A stretch of 64,000 bases of DNA, taken from the NCBI GenBank assembly GCA_026645575.1, contig JAPKMW010000004.1, forward strand, positions 186,001 to 250,000, in the 5' to 3' direction. Position 1 is the stretch's first letter; the number at the start of each line of letters is the position of its first letter. Position numbers and translations under genes: made by a program. The notes beneath the pieces are model-generated. The model had not been told where the DNA came from. It saw nothing but the letters and a program-made list of their open reading frames with translations, and ran no database searches. This document shows positions 8,559 through 17,130 of the stretch, piece by piece. This stretch comes from Caldilineaceae bacterium. Lineage in GTDB: Bacteria > Chloroflexota > Anaerolineae > Caldilineales > Caldilineaceae.

Positions 8559-9668
8559 CTAAATCCGTTCCGCAACCGGCGCCAGGGGTGGCAATCCGCT
8601 TTCGGGCCGGTTGAGATAGAAATAGGCGCAACTCGACCAATCATCTTCGCGCTCAAAGAGGCCGAGCGCGCCAGGCTTGCTTAGATCGACGGGTTGCATC
8701 TGCGTGTCGTAGATCGTCTCACCGGTCGCCTGCATTCCATCGACCCATGCCTTCTCCCAAGCGGCCCCGATCTGTTGGACGGCAACACGAATGTCCGCAT
8801 AAAAGTAGATCGGGTCGGGGATGTGGAAGCGATAGAAGGCAAATTCATACGTTTGCAGGTCATTGAGTGGAAAACCTTGGTAGGCATGGGCATAGGTGAC
8901 ATCGCTGTTGCCGGCCCAGCCATTGCCCACATAATCCTCAACACCGGTGCCGCAAAGGGTAGGAAAGTCGGTGTCGCCATCGAGATAGACCTTGATCTCC
9001 CCCTCACCCCACCACGAATCGGCATAACGCGACCGATCTGCAATGACGCCCACACTCATGCCGAGAAAACGGCCGCGGCCGGCAATTGTGGGCAACACGT
9101 CGTAGTCGCGCTGATACGTGGTGGGATTTTCGCGCCGCCAATAGGTGTGAAAGTAGAGCAGGTCATCACCAAACGCGTCGCCGATGGTGTAGTCCACATC
9201 GTAGAAAAAGTGGGAGAGATCGGTCGTCCCCTCGTTGATGACGACCATCTTCATGCCGCTGCGAAAGGGCATGGGGATCACACAATTAAAGCTGCGCCCC
9301 TCTGGACTGCTGAACAAAGCCGATTGGAAGGGGACGCAACGCCCCGCGGCATGACCAAAGAAATCGCCAATCGGCGCAGAAACGGCGGGAGTTGACGCAC
9401 CATCCCAATAGATGTCGAGGCGGATGCTGCGCAACATGTGGGAGCTGCGGTCGCGGATCGTACACCAGATGCGGCGCACCATGCCGCTTGTGCCGCGCAC
9501 TTCGGCCAGCGTCTGTTGTTGGCCGGCTTTGAGGGCAAACCAGGCCGAGCCTTTGCGCCCCTGGCCGGCTTGCCCACCAACACCTTTCTCCCCTCGCCAA
9601 TTTTCGGCGCTGGCCCACCGACTCTGTACACCCTTGGGCATGGCGAATAATGATTGTTCGGAAAACAT
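8559..9668 (-). CDS. GH172 (DUF2961) glycoside hydrolase
   Basis: A 369-residue protein with the signatures of the DUF2961 family, now glycoside hydrolase family 172, whose characterised members act on D-fructofuranose or D-arabinofuranose linkages. Seen are GDFFGHAAG, FNCVIPMPF, TLCGTGVEDYVGNGWA and FYRFHIPDPIYF. There is no signal peptide. The start at 9668 is preferred over the longer frame to 9743 because that extension would translate the 9702-9759 palindrome; MFSEQSLFAMPKGVQSRW is a normal family N-terminus. It precedes the oxidoreductase by 18 bases in the same direction. The exact furanoside substrate is not deducible. Confidence 0.87.
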   Translation of the reverse strand: MFSEQSLFAMPKGVQSRWASAENWRGEKGVGGQAGQGRKGSAWFALKAGQQQTLAEVRGTSGMVRRIWCTIRDRSSHMLRSIRLDIYWDGASTPAVSAPIGDFFGHAAGRCVPFQSALFSSPEGRSFNCVIPMPFRSGMKMVVINEGTTDLSHFFYDVDYTIGDAFGDDLLYFHTYWRRENPTTYQRDYDVLPTIAGRGRFLGMSVGVIADRSRYADSWWGEGEIKVYLDGDTDFPTLCGTGVEDYVGNGWAGNSDVTYAHAYQGFPLNDLQTYEFAFYRFHIPDPIYFYADIRVAVQQIGAAWEKAWVDGMQATGETIYDTQMQPVDLSKPGALGLFEREDDWSSCAYFYLNRPESGLPPLAPVAERI

Positions 9669-9701
9669 AGGCTGCTCTTTCTGTTGGTGCCATTGGTTGA
9701 A

Positions 9702-9759
9702 GTAGGGGCGCACCCTTGTGGTCGCCCCAGTGGGGGTGACCACAAGGGTGCGCCCCTAC
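9702..9759. repeat. Inverted repeat, GTAGGGGCG family
   Basis: Perfect 22 bp arms, 9702-9723 and 9738-9759, beginning GTAGGGGCGCACCC and ending GGGTGCGCCCCTAC, with a 14-base GC-rich loop. It sits in the gap between the divergent GH172 and PhyH genes, upstream of the PhyH promoter. Confidence 0.88.
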
Positions 9760-9770
9760 AGAATGGTTGC

Positions 9771-9799
9771 TTGACAAGCCCGTTGACCCGTCATAGAAT
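9771..9799 (+). promoter_or_regulatory. Sigma70-type promoter of the PhyH gene
   Basis: TTGACA at 9771-9776, a 17-base spacer, TAGAAT at 9794-9799. It starts 12 bases after the palindrome and points to the PhyH gene, giving a 5' leader of about 58 bases. Confidence 0.75.
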
Positions 9800-9863
9800 C
9801 GAGACCACAGGTAGTATACAATGAATCGACGGAGCAAAGAATCAGAAGGAGCAGCGAACAACT

Positions 9864-10592
9864 ATGAATACAAGAGCAAATAGCGCACTGAAATTGTTAA
9901 CCAACGCCGAAGTCGCACAATACCAGCGCGATGGCTATGTCATTGTGCCGGATCTGATCAGCCCAGCGGCAGCGCTTGAATGGAAAGCCCGCTTAAAGGC
10001 GCGACTGCAAGAGGAAGGCAACCTGGAAATCCCTTCCGGCGTGCGGGTTTGGATGAGCGATAAGATGGATGAGTATAGCCGCGAACAGTTGCAAAGTGAG
10101 CGCATGGTCGCCATCTTGCAACAGTTGATCGGCCCCGATATCGAGTTTTTAAGCTATAAGGCTGTCTTCAAAAACGCCAAAACCGTCTTTAGCTCTCCCT
10201 GGCATCAAGATTGGGCCTACTGGCAGGGCAGCGCCAAAATCTCCGTCTGGATCGCGCTCGATGACGCCACGCCGGAGAACGGCTGCCTCCGCCTGATCCC
10301 TGGCAGCCAACGGGAAGTGATCGAGATGAAAGAGGTGGACGATGTCAAAGGCTTTGGCCGTCGCATTACCGACGATCAGGTTGTCGGGCTGCCAATGATC
10401 GATGCACCGGTGCCACGGGGAGCCGGCATCTTCTTTCATGATCTGACCCTACACGCCTCCTGCCCCAACATCAATGGCGCCGACCGCTGGTCGGTCATCC
10501 CCACCTATCGCAACGCCGCTACGCCCGATAGCTCTACGGTCTGGAAAAACTCAGTCGTGTTAAGCGGTTCCAGCGTGAATACAACAGTCTAA
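9864..10592 (+). CDS. Phytanoyl-CoA dioxygenase (PhyH) family Fe(II)/2-oxoglutarate enzyme
   Basis: A 242-residue non-heme iron oxygenase of the PhyH/ectoine-hydroxylase type. The iron site shows as SSPWHQDWAYW (His-x-Asp near residues 114-116) and a later His in DLTLHASCPN near 196, with an Arg in TYRNA for 2-oxoglutarate. PhyH members hydroxylate lipids, sugars, amino acids or secondary metabolites, so the substrate is unknown. AAGGAG lies upstream of the ATG and a strong promoter lies at 9771-9799. It stands alone on its strand next to the sugar-degradation operon. Confidence 0.9.
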   Translation: MNTRANSALKLLTNAEVAQYQRDGYVIVPDLISPAAALEWKARLKARLQEEGNLEIPSGVRVWMSDKMDEYSREQLQSERMVAILQQLIGPDIEFLSYKAVFKNAKTVFSSPWHQDWAYWQGSAKISVWIALDDATPENGCLRLIPGSQREVIEMKEVDDVKGFGRRITDDQVVGLPMIDAPVPRGAGIFFHDLTLHASCPNINGADRWSVIPTYRNAATPDSSTVWKNSVVLSGSSVNTTV

Positions 10593-10909
10593 CGCCATCA
10601 TCTCATCCCGTAGGGGCTTGAGTTTAGGGGAAAAAGGGGAATCTTCGCTCTAAACGCAAGCGTTATTCAGAACCTAAGGGTCCGTAAAAGAATAACGTAA
10701 GCGCTTGGCGAGTCCGTGACTCGCCCCAGCCCAGCAGCGAGTTACGGACTCGCCAAGCGCAGGGGACGGCGTTATACTTTTACGAACCCTAAGCTTGCAA
10801 CCGGGCCATCACCGGTAGAGAAGGCGCCCGTCATGGCCTGGCTGTGAGCGAGCTTAACAGAACAATATCTCGCGAATCCTGTGATTCGCGATGATATGGT
10901 CAGCAGCCG
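10593..10909. other. Intergenic gap, 317 bp
   Basis: Lies between two convergent genes. It holds the large nested palindrome at 10678-10790, a short GC palindrome around 10872-10892 (TCGCGAATCCTGTGATTCGCGA) described only in part here, and no credible reading frame. Confidence 0.6.
10678..10790. repeat. Nested inverted repeat, GTCCGTGAC family
   Basis: Two stacked arm pairs. The outer arms at 10678-10698 and 10770-10790 (AGGGTCCGTAAAAG with CTTTTACGAACCCT) match at 19 of 21 positions; the inner arms at 10701-10720 and 10741-10760 (GCGCTTGGCGAGTCCGTGAC and its partner) match at 19 of 20. The result is a hairpin over 110 bases long between convergent genes. Confidence 0.88.
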
Positions 10910-11995
10910 TCACCGCTGAAGCACCTGCGCAACCACAGCCTGTAAGCGTTGCGTGATCACCGCTTCGCTACAGGCGGCTTGATATAATTGATGGCCCTGC
11001 GCGGCGAGACGGATGCGCAAAGCCGGATCGTCGTGTAAGGTCAGGATGGCGGCGGCCAACGCTTGCGGATCGCTCGGATCGACCAGGAGCGCCTGTTCCC
11101 CCGGCGTCAACAAGGCGCGATTGGCAGGGGTGTCACCGGCGATCACCGCTTTGGCCATGGCCAACATCTGGTAGATTTTGCCGGGAACCACCCGTCCAGC
11201 CTTGTCACTCTTACCAAAGTGGCCCCCCAGACAAATATCGGCTGCGGCCAACGCCCTGGCTAACTCGGCGGGTGGCACTGGCGGGGCAAAGGTGAGGTTG
11301 GATAAGCCCAACGTTGCGGCCAGACTTTGCATGGCCGGCAGCAATGGCCCAGCGCCGATCAACTGGAAGTGAATGGGCGCCGCTGGTAAGCGGGCTGCGG
11401 CGTGGAGAACGGTCTCCATGCCGTGGAGAGGTAGGAAGGTGGTATAGCTCAAGACAAGGGCCCGCCCAGCGGGGAAAGCTTGCGCGTCCAGCGGCTTGGG
11501 CTGCGGGTGATAGATCGCCTCGCTGCAACCGACCGGCAGGGCAGTAAACTTTGCCCGTGACAGACCGAAGGTCTCGACAAAATAATCGATATGTTGCTCG
11601 GTGTCCAACAGCACATGATCGGCCCGCCGGCAAGTCGACCGGTCCAACCAGAAAGCAGTTTTCCCGGAAAGCGAGTTGGGGGTAAACTGTTGGCGATCAA
11701 AGCTGAGAGTGTCATAGGTCGAGACAAAGGCGTCGAAGAGAAGCGGTTGCCGAATCAGACCACTCAGCAAGCGCAGGATGAGATGACCATAAAAGCCGAT
11801 AAAGACCAGATCATATGACCCGGCCAAGAGGCGGGGCAGGGCGGCCGTTGCAATGCGCAAGCTATTTGTGAGCAGGGAAGCCGGCTGCTTTTCGGCGGCG
11901 ATTACGTCAACGGCGCCAAAACGTTGAAAGGCGCGTAAGAGCACTTCGTTGCGTGCATAGGTGATTTCTCGACCGGTTAAAAAGAGAACTCGCAT
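10910..11995 (-). CDS. Glycosyltransferase family 4/1 (GT-B fold)
   Basis: A 361-residue GT-B transferase starting MRVLFLTGREITYARNEVLLRAF. The C-terminal donor domain has FQLIGAGPLLPAMQSLA, HFGKSDKAGRVVPGKIYQMLAMAKAVIAG (described in part) and EQALLVDPSDPQALAAAI, the usual sugar-nucleotide end of GT4 proteins. The EX7E motif is weak: KIYQMLAMAKAV has Lys where many have Glu. It is cytoplasmic or peripheral and would add sugar to a lipid-linked acceptor. It diverges from the P450 gene with 16 bases between starts, and heads a block of glycan-type genes. Confidence 0.85.
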   Translation of the reverse strand: MRVLFLTGREITYARNEVLLRAFQRFGAVDVIAAEKQPASLLTNSLRIATAALPRLLAGSYDLVFIGFYGHLILRLLSGLIRQPLLFDAFVSTYDTLSFDRQQFTPNSLSGKTAFWLDRSTCRRADHVLLDTEQHIDYFVETFGLSRAKFTALPVGCSEAIYHPQPKPLDAQAFPAGRALVLSYTTFLPLHGMETVLHAAARLPAAPIHFQLIGAGPLLPAMQSLAATLGLSNLTFAPPVPPAELARALAAADICLGGHFGKSDKAGRVVPGKIYQMLAMAKAVIAGDTPANRALLTPGEQALLVDPSDPQALAAAILTLHDDPALRIRLAAQGHQLYQAACSEAVITQRLQAVVAQVLQR

Positions 11996-12011
11996 TGGTA
12001 GCTATCCACTC

Positions 12012-13394
12012 ATGACAACCATCATTCAATCACCACCCAAAGTGCGTGCGTATCTGCCCTACCCGGATTTCCCCTTTGGTCTTGGCGGCGCGCACCGGCA
12101 TTGGATTTTGAATTTGTTGGCTAATGCCCAGGGCCGGTATGGTGACATCTATTGTCTGGATCTTGGCGTGAAGCAAGCGGTGATCCTGGCCCATCCTGAT
12201 TATGCTCAGCATGTCTTGCGTAGCCAGGCCGCCAACTATCCCAAAGGGGGCGCGCTCATGACGCCGTTGCGTACAATTTCCGGCGCCGGTGTGACCACAG
12301 TCAGCGGTCAAGCGTGGCGAACACAACGCCAGGCCATCCAACCTTTTTTTCAACGACAACACATTGCGGCGCAAATTCCTGCGCTCCAGCGCAGCCTTGA
12401 CGAACATTTTGCCCGGTTGGCCCCCCAACCGCTGCGGGCCACTCCCGTCAACATGAGCGCATTTTTTGCCCAGATCACTGCGCAGCTTACCGCCACCAAT
12501 CTCCTCAGCGCCCCGTTTGCACTCGAACAAAGTCAGCAATTGGATCGCGCCATCAATCGTCTCAGCCAGCAGGCCCTCCACGGCATTGTAGCGCCATTGG
12601 CGCCAGCGTGGTTGCCTGTGCCCGGTCGGCGGCGGCATCAGACAGCCATCCGGCAGATCCATAGCGTGATCGATGCTCTGATCGACGCTGGTCGGCAACC
12701 GAACGCCGGCGCGGAGACCCTCTTGGCAACCCTGGTGGCCCGTGCGCAAACGGTGGCTGATCCGGTCCAGGCCCGTCAACAGCTTCATGATGAAGTACTC
12801 GCGCTTATGGTGGCCGGCTATGAAACGACCGCCACCGGCTTGAGTTGGGCGTGTTATCTGTTGAGTCAACACCCGGCGGCGTTGGCGGCTGTGCAGCAAG
12901 AGATTGCTCAGGTCATCGGCAACCGGACGCCCACCGCCGCTGATCTGGCGGCCTTGCCCTATCTGGCCGCCGTCATTTATGAAACCTTGCGGCTCTACCC
13001 GCCGAGTTGGCGCCTCTCCCGCATGGCCGTGGCCGCCGATCAGATTGACGGCTTTCAGATTGCGCCGGGGCAATCAGTGCTGACGCTGGTCTATCTGATT
13101 CACCGGCATCCAGCCTTTTGGGCCGAGCCGGATCGCTTTCGCCCCGAACGCTTTCTGACAGAACCGGCCGGCTTCCCCACCACACCGGCGTGGCTTCCGT
13201 TTGGTCTGGGCGGCCGCAAGTGTGTGGGGCAGGATCTGGCGCTGATGGAAATGAAATTGGCCCTGATTGCGCTCTTACAGCGGTATCACCTGGCGCCCCA
13301 CACGCCCCATCATCCCCGTTTACAACTCGCCATGATCCTCAAGCCACGGCACGATCTCTGGCTCCGGTTGACAACACGGACCGCTGCTGGATAA
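12012..13394 (+). CDS. Cytochrome P450
   Basis: A 460-residue heme monooxygenase. The I-helix is AGYETTATGLSW near 275-286, the K-helix ExxR is ETLRLYPP, PERF follows in the meander (FRPERF) and the heme loop FGLGGRKCVG carries the axial Cys near residue 402. There is no membrane anchor, as is usual for bacterial enzymes, although the sequence resembles the CYP102/CYP4-like group that acts on fatty acids. The ATG at 12012 is 16 bases from the divergent GT gene start; a further in-frame codon at 11961 would overlap that gene. The last nine codons are part of a 32 bp sequence duplicated 102 bases on. Confidence 0.94.
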   Translation: MTTIIQSPPKVRAYLPYPDFPFGLGGAHRHWILNLLANAQGRYGDIYCLDLGVKQAVILAHPDYAQHVLRSQAANYPKGGALMTPLRTISGAGVTTVSGQAWRTQRQAIQPFFQRQHIAAQIPALQRSLDEHFARLAPQPLRATPVNMSAFFAQITAQLTATNLLSAPFALEQSQQLDRAINRLSQQALHGIVAPLAPAWLPVPGRRRHQTAIRQIHSVIDALIDAGRQPNAGAETLLATLVARAQTVADPVQARQQLHDEVLALMVAGYETTATGLSWACYLLSQHPAALAAVQQEIAQVIGNRTPTAADLAALPYLAAVIYETLRLYPPSWRLSRMAVAADQIDGFQIAPGQSVLTLVYLIHRHPAFWAEPDRFRPERFLTEPAGFPTTPAWLPFGLGGRKCVGQDLALMEMKLALIALLQRYHLAPHTPHHPRLQLAMILKPRHDLWLRLTTRTAAG

Positions 13395-13499
13395 GCTCGC
13401 TTGCCCACCGCTCTGGGCGAGTCACGGACTCGCCTAGAGCAAGAACGGATCCTTTTACGGGCGCTCAGGTTGACAACACAGGCTGCTGCTGGATAAGCT
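13366..13499. repeat. 32 bp direct repeat flanking a palindrome
   Basis: GGTTGACAACAC...GCTGCTGGATAAGCT occurs at 13366-13397 and again at 13468-13499, differing at 3 of 32 positions. Copy 1 encodes the end and stop of the P450. Copy 2, read backwards, encodes the last residues of the DUF362 protein. Between them at 13410-13440 is an inverted repeat (GCTCTGGGCGAGTC and GACTCGCCTAGAGC, one mismatch) of the GTCCGTGAC family. Confidence 0.85.
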
Positions 13500-14487
13500 G
13501 GTGCGCTTGTGGGTGCTGCCACTGCCGCTGGGCTTGGTGCTGCGGATGGGGTGTGAAGGAACGCCGCACGGCACCTGGCGTAGTATTGCCGACAACGGTG
13601 ATCGCAGCCAGATCAGCGACCCCTAGCCCGGCTTGCGCACAATAAGCGAGATAGCCCACTTCGTCCAGCCGAAAGCCCATGAGATGGGCGGCCAGCACAT
13701 CCACCGCCAGCGGATCAGTTCCTGCCAAGGCAATGCCCCACGGCGCCGGATCGCCATCAACTGGGCCGGCGCCCTCCATCGCCACAAAGCCATCCAAAAT
13801 ACTCAGATGGGGGCGCACCAGCGGCGCCAACTGAGCGAGGTAGAGATTGATCAGCGGGTAACTTTGGTGCATGGCCCGTTTGTCACTGCCCCAACCGTTG
13901 CCATGTCCCAGAAGGATCTGCCCCAACCGATCTAGCCAATGGGGGCGCGTGTGCGCCTTGGCCGCCCGGCGATTGACCAGCGCACCCATGATCATATTTT
14001 TCAACGCCATCGTCACCAATACCGTGTCGTGGGTCTTGGGCAGTGAAAGCGAGATGCGGCAATCACTCTCGACGATGGTGCGCGCCAGGCGTAAGGTCAA
14101 TGGCTTCTTCGCCTGATTCGGCAACAGCACGGCAACGGTTTCATCACCATTCAGATCGAGCAGTTGACAATCATAGCGTTGCGCCAGCGCCGGATAGCCA
14201 TGCGCCGCAAAGGCGGCGGTGGTAGCGTGCAGCGCGGCGCCCTCGGCAATGGTCAACGGGCCACAGTAGTGATCCCGAATCAGGGCCAGCACCGTCTGTA
14301 GCGTATCGGGATGGGTGTTGGCGTAAGGCCGATCATACATCACAAGATTTGGTTTGACGACCACGCGTTCATAGCGATGCCACGGCAGCGTAGCGATGAT
14401 TGCGGCTAATGCCTGGCGAACCGCCGTCGTGCGTTCGGTGCTATGATAGAGGGCAACTTGGGCGGTGCGGTCTGGTTGTGGTTGCAT
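13465..14487 (-). CDS. DUF362 domain protein
   Basis: A 340-residue protein with the DUF362 pattern: VVVKPNLV near residue 43, SLPKTHDTVLVTMALKNM near 150 and ALAGTDPLAVDVLAAHLMGF near 265. DUF362 proteins are often fused to or paired with ferredoxin domains, but no Cys cluster is present here. The biochemical role of the domain is not established. The C-terminus (LIQQQPVLST) is encoded by the antisense of the duplicated P450 tail, so the original end of this gene was probably changed. The start has AAGGA upstream. It converges on the P450 gene. Confidence 0.85.
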   Translation of the reverse strand: MQPQPDRTAQVALYHSTERTTAVRQALAAIIATLPWHRYERVVVKPNLVMYDRPYANTHPDTLQTVLALIRDHYCGPLTIAEGAALHATTAAFAAHGYPALAQRYDCQLLDLNGDETVAVLLPNQAKKPLTLRLARTIVESDCRISLSLPKTHDTVLVTMALKNMIMGALVNRRAAKAHTRPHWLDRLGQILLGHGNGWGSDKRAMHQSYPLINLYLAQLAPLVRPHLSILDGFVAMEGAGPVDGDPAPWGIALAGTDPLAVDVLAAHLMGFRLDEVGYLAYCAQAGLGVADLAAITVVGNTTPGAVRRSFTPHPQHQAQRQWQHPQAHQLIQQQPVLST

Positions 14488-14519
14488 GAATCGTTGTCCT
14501 TGCCAAAATCTTATGATCG

Positions 14520-14572
14520 GTAGTAAAGACTTTAGTCTTCAGGTGTCGGGGGAAGACTAAAGTCTTTACTAC
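14520..14572. repeat. Inverted repeat, GTAAAGACTTTAGTCTT family
   Basis: Perfect 21 bp arms GTAGTAAAGACTTTAGTCTTC (given in part as the core GTAAAGACTTTAGTCTT) at 14520-14540 and 14552-14572. It contains the stop codon of the following minus-strand gene (14569-14571). Related hairpins are at 43371-43425 and 46021-46080. Confidence 0.9.
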
Positions 14573-16032
14573 GGTTCTACAAAAAGCCCCGTCGGCACCC
14601 TGCCATCCATTGCCGGCGCCGAGGCCACGCCGAGGGCATAGAGGGCAATCGGCCCAATGTCACAGAGCGATGCCGTCAGTTGCACCCCCGGTTTGACCCC
14701 CGCCCCGGCGACTAGGATGGCGCCATCGGGCGTATGGTCGCCCGTGATCAACGGGTGCAGGTTGGGCGCAATCACAGCGGGGTTCCAGGTCAACAACAGG
14801 TCAGGCAGCAGATGTCCAGCAATCATTTCTGTGGCTGCCGGATTGCGCTCGACCTTGGTGAGATAGGGGACGCCACTCGCTTCATCACGCCAGTCGAGCA
14901 ACGCCGTTATCACCCGCGCACAGAGGGCCTCGTACTCAGCCGGCGTCACAGACCCTGCCGCTTGCCGGCCCTGGCGATTCACCCACAGTTCCAGATGATC
15001 GAGGGCGGCGTAGACTTGGGTGCGCGGCCAGTCGATGCCGCCAATACGCAACTCGGTCTCCACCAAACGGCGCAGCGCCGGCAAACTTGCCAACAACTGC
15101 TGCCGACGGCGAAAGCTGATCAGCCGGCGCATGGCGGAGAGCAACCAGCGACTGACCGTGCGTTTGGTCGAACGGGTTGTGGGCAGATAGTGGAGAAACC
15201 CTTGCGCAGCCAGCCAGCGGTTGAGATGATCGCGCGTGCCGGTAAGGGGGCCGAAGCCATGATCCGAACAGAGGATCAGCACCCCATTGTCCGGCAGATG
15301 GGCCAGGAGGCGGCCAAGCTGTTGATCGACCAGACGGTAGCCCTCGCTCATCTGGTTGTACCCCATAGAACCGGGCGCAGCGCCCCAATAATAATGTTGC
15401 CAGACATCGGGTAGACTGTAGACCACCACAAAGAGATCCCAAGCTTCTTGCGTCAGTAGATACTCAGCAGCGCGCGTCCGTTCTTCCGTTTCACGCTGGA
15501 CAGCTCGGCGCCCGGCGTCGCGTTGGCCCCGTTGCATATAGGAAGCCAGCCCACAGTCGATCATATAATCAATCCCCTGGCGGCGCAGCTCCTGGTAGAG
15601 CGTTGGCGGATGGGCAAAGCCGGATGCGCGTTCGTTAGGGGCATCAATGCCGGCCAGCAGCACCCCGTTGAACGGCCGGGCCGGATAGCTCATGGGTACA
15701 TTGAGGACAATGGCCCGCCGCCCAGCCTGGCCGGCCACTTGCCAGAAGAAGGGTCGGCGACAATCGGCGCCTTTGGTCGCCTGCAATTGATAGCTGTCAG
15801 CTTGATGGTGAAAATCGTGGAGAATGCCATGTTGGGCTGGTAGGCAACCGGTGGCAAAGGTGGCCCAAGTCGGCCCAGTGGTCATGTTGGTGACCGATTG
15901 CAGAACGCCATGCGCCCCGGTTGCCAGCAGGCGCGCCAGGTGCGGCAACTGCCCCTGTTCAACCAGGGGTAAGAGCATCTGTAATGTCAGACCGTCCAGC
16001 CCAATCACCATCACCTTGCGGCTACGATCCAT
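14569..16032 (-). CDS. Alkaline-phosphatase-superfamily phosphodiesterase/nucleotide pyrophosphatase-like enzyme
   Basis: A 487-residue member of the type I phosphodiesterase/nucleotide pyrophosphatase group. The metal site begins with VIGLDGL, the Thr nucleophile is in TNMTTGPTWATFATG near residue 49, SDHGFG near 265 supplies the second Asp-His pair, and GDHTPDG near 440 the last His. Enzymes of this group cleave phosphodiesters or transfer phospho-groups on lipids and glycans. No signal peptide is seen. MDRSRKVMVIGLDGL is the chosen start (16032) because GGAAAAGGGAAG lies just upstream; the frame runs on to 16092 through hairpin sequence. It sits in a block of glycosyltransferases. Confidence 0.87.
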   Translation of the reverse strand: MDRSRKVMVIGLDGLTLQMLLPLVEQGQLPHLARLLATGAHGVLQSVTNMTTGPTWATFATGCLPAQHGILHDFHHQADSYQLQATKGADCRRPFFWQVAGQAGRRAIVLNVPMSYPARPFNGVLLAGIDAPNERASGFAHPPTLYQELRRQGIDYMIDCGLASYMQRGQRDAGRRAVQRETEERTRAAEYLLTQEAWDLFVVVYSLPDVWQHYYWGAAPGSMGYNQMSEGYRLVDQQLGRLLAHLPDNGVLILCSDHGFGPLTGTRDHLNRWLAAQGFLHYLPTTRSTKRTVSRWLLSAMRRLISFRRRQQLLASLPALRRLVETELRIGGIDWPRTQVYAALDHLELWVNRQGRQAAGSVTPAEYEALCARVITALLDWRDEASGVPYLTKVERNPAATEMIAGHLLPDLLLTWNPAVIAPNLHPLITGDHTPDGAILVAGAGVKPGVQLTASLCDIGPIALYALGVASAPAMDGRVPTGLFVEP

Positions 16033-16054
16033 CTTCCCTTTTCCTTGAATAACC

Positions 16055-16119
16055 GTAGGGGCGTCCCCTACGATTTGAAGCAACTTGTTCAAAAGGCGCC
16101 CGCAAGGGGACGCCCCTAC
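16055..16119. repeat. Inverted repeat, GTAGGGGCG family
   Basis: Arms GTAGGGGCGTCCCC (16055-16068) and GGGGACGCCCCTAC (16106-16119). Each arm is followed or preceded by a near-identical GATTTGAAG/AATTTGAAATC and CTTGTTCAAA/CTTGCTCAAA tail, so the locus also has an approximate direct repeat. The same GCAAGGGGACGC sequence recurs in the hairpin at 58351-58396. Confidence 0.85.
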
Positions 16120-16212
16120 AATTTGAAATCACTTGCTCAAAGTTGATCGGCTTATCGAAAACTATCCTTTTACCCGCTGTGCGGTGTATACTATGCTCAT
16201 CTTAAACAAAGT

Positions 16213-17130
16213 ATGGCCGAAGAACAAATGCGTACTCACCTGATTTATCCAATTATTGTCAACTGGAATCTGGCCGGCGAGACCATTCCCTGTGTTGAAT
16301 CATTGCTCACGGCCGGCATACCGGCGGCGCAGATCATTGTTGTAGACAATGGTTCGCAGGATGACTCCGTGGCGCAACTGACGGCGCGCTTTGGCGACGG
16401 GATCCGGTTGATCAGCCACCCAACCAATTTGGGCTTTGCCGGCGGCAACAACATCGGCATTGAGGTTGCGTTGCAGACCGGCGCCGAATGGGTGTTGCTG
16501 GTGAACAATGATACGGTGGTGGCGCCGACCTTTATGCAAGAGCTGGATGCGGCCATGACTCAACAGCCGGACTACCGGATTATCGGCCCGTTGATTCTCT
16601 ACTGTGACGAGCCGAACCGCATCTGGTCGCTCGGTGATCGGCTGGTGCCGGGAACGCTTATCACGCGACGGCTCTGGCACGATGAGCCGATTCCTGAGCC
16701 ATTGGCCGCGTTCATCCCGGTTGATTTTCTCAACGCCTGCTGTATGTTGATCCACCGCACCGTCTTTGAACAGATTGGGCTGCTGGATGCCAGCTACTTT
16801 ATGTATGCCGAGGATGTCGATTTCTGTTGGCGGGCGCGGCGGGCGGGGTTCAAATTGGGCAGTGCAACCCGGGCGCGCATTTGGCATAAAGTTTCACGCA
16901 GCACGGGGATCTATCACCCCCAAGCACGCTACTGGCGCATTAGCAACCAGATCAAGGTCTATCGCACCCATGCCTGGCGCTGGCAACTGCCCATGATGTT
17001 TGGCTTTACATTGATCCGCAGCCTCAAATTGGCGGCAGTTGATTTCTCACAAAAACGGACGCTGCTGGCGCAAGAAACCCTGCGCGCCTGGCGTGATGGA
17101 TGGTGGCGTAATGGAATCAGTACCTTGTAA
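16213..17130 (+). CDS. Family 2 glycosyltransferase (rhamnosyltransferase-like)
   Basis: A 305-residue GT2 (GT-A) enzyme with the WbbL/rhamnosyltransferase look: PIIVNWNLAGETIPCVESL, IIVVDNGSQDDSV, NLGFAGGNNIGIE, LLVNNDTVVAP (DxD-like NND) and YAEDVDFCWRARRAGF near 200 with the catalytic Asp. It would add a deoxysugar to an envelope glycan on the cytoplasmic face. A TATACT at 16187-16192 may be the -10 box. The start could also be the second Met at 16228; neither has a strong ribosome site. The end overlaps the next gene by 20 bases, so it is co-translated with the methyltransferase. Confidence 0.9.
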   Translation: MAEEQMRTHLIYPIIVNWNLAGETIPCVESLLTAGIPAAQIIVVDNGSQDDSVAQLTARFGDGIRLISHPTNLGFAGGNNIGIEVALQTGAEWVLLVNNDTVVAPTFMQELDAAMTQQPDYRIIGPLILYCDEPNRIWSLGDRLVPGTLITRRLWHDEPIPEPLAAFIPVDFLNACCMLIHRTVFEQIGLLDASYFMYAEDVDFCWRARRAGFKLGSATRARIWHKVSRSTGIYHPQARYWRISNQIKVYRTHAWRWQLPMMFGFTLIRSLKLAAVDFSQKRTLLAQETLRAWRDGWWRNGISTL

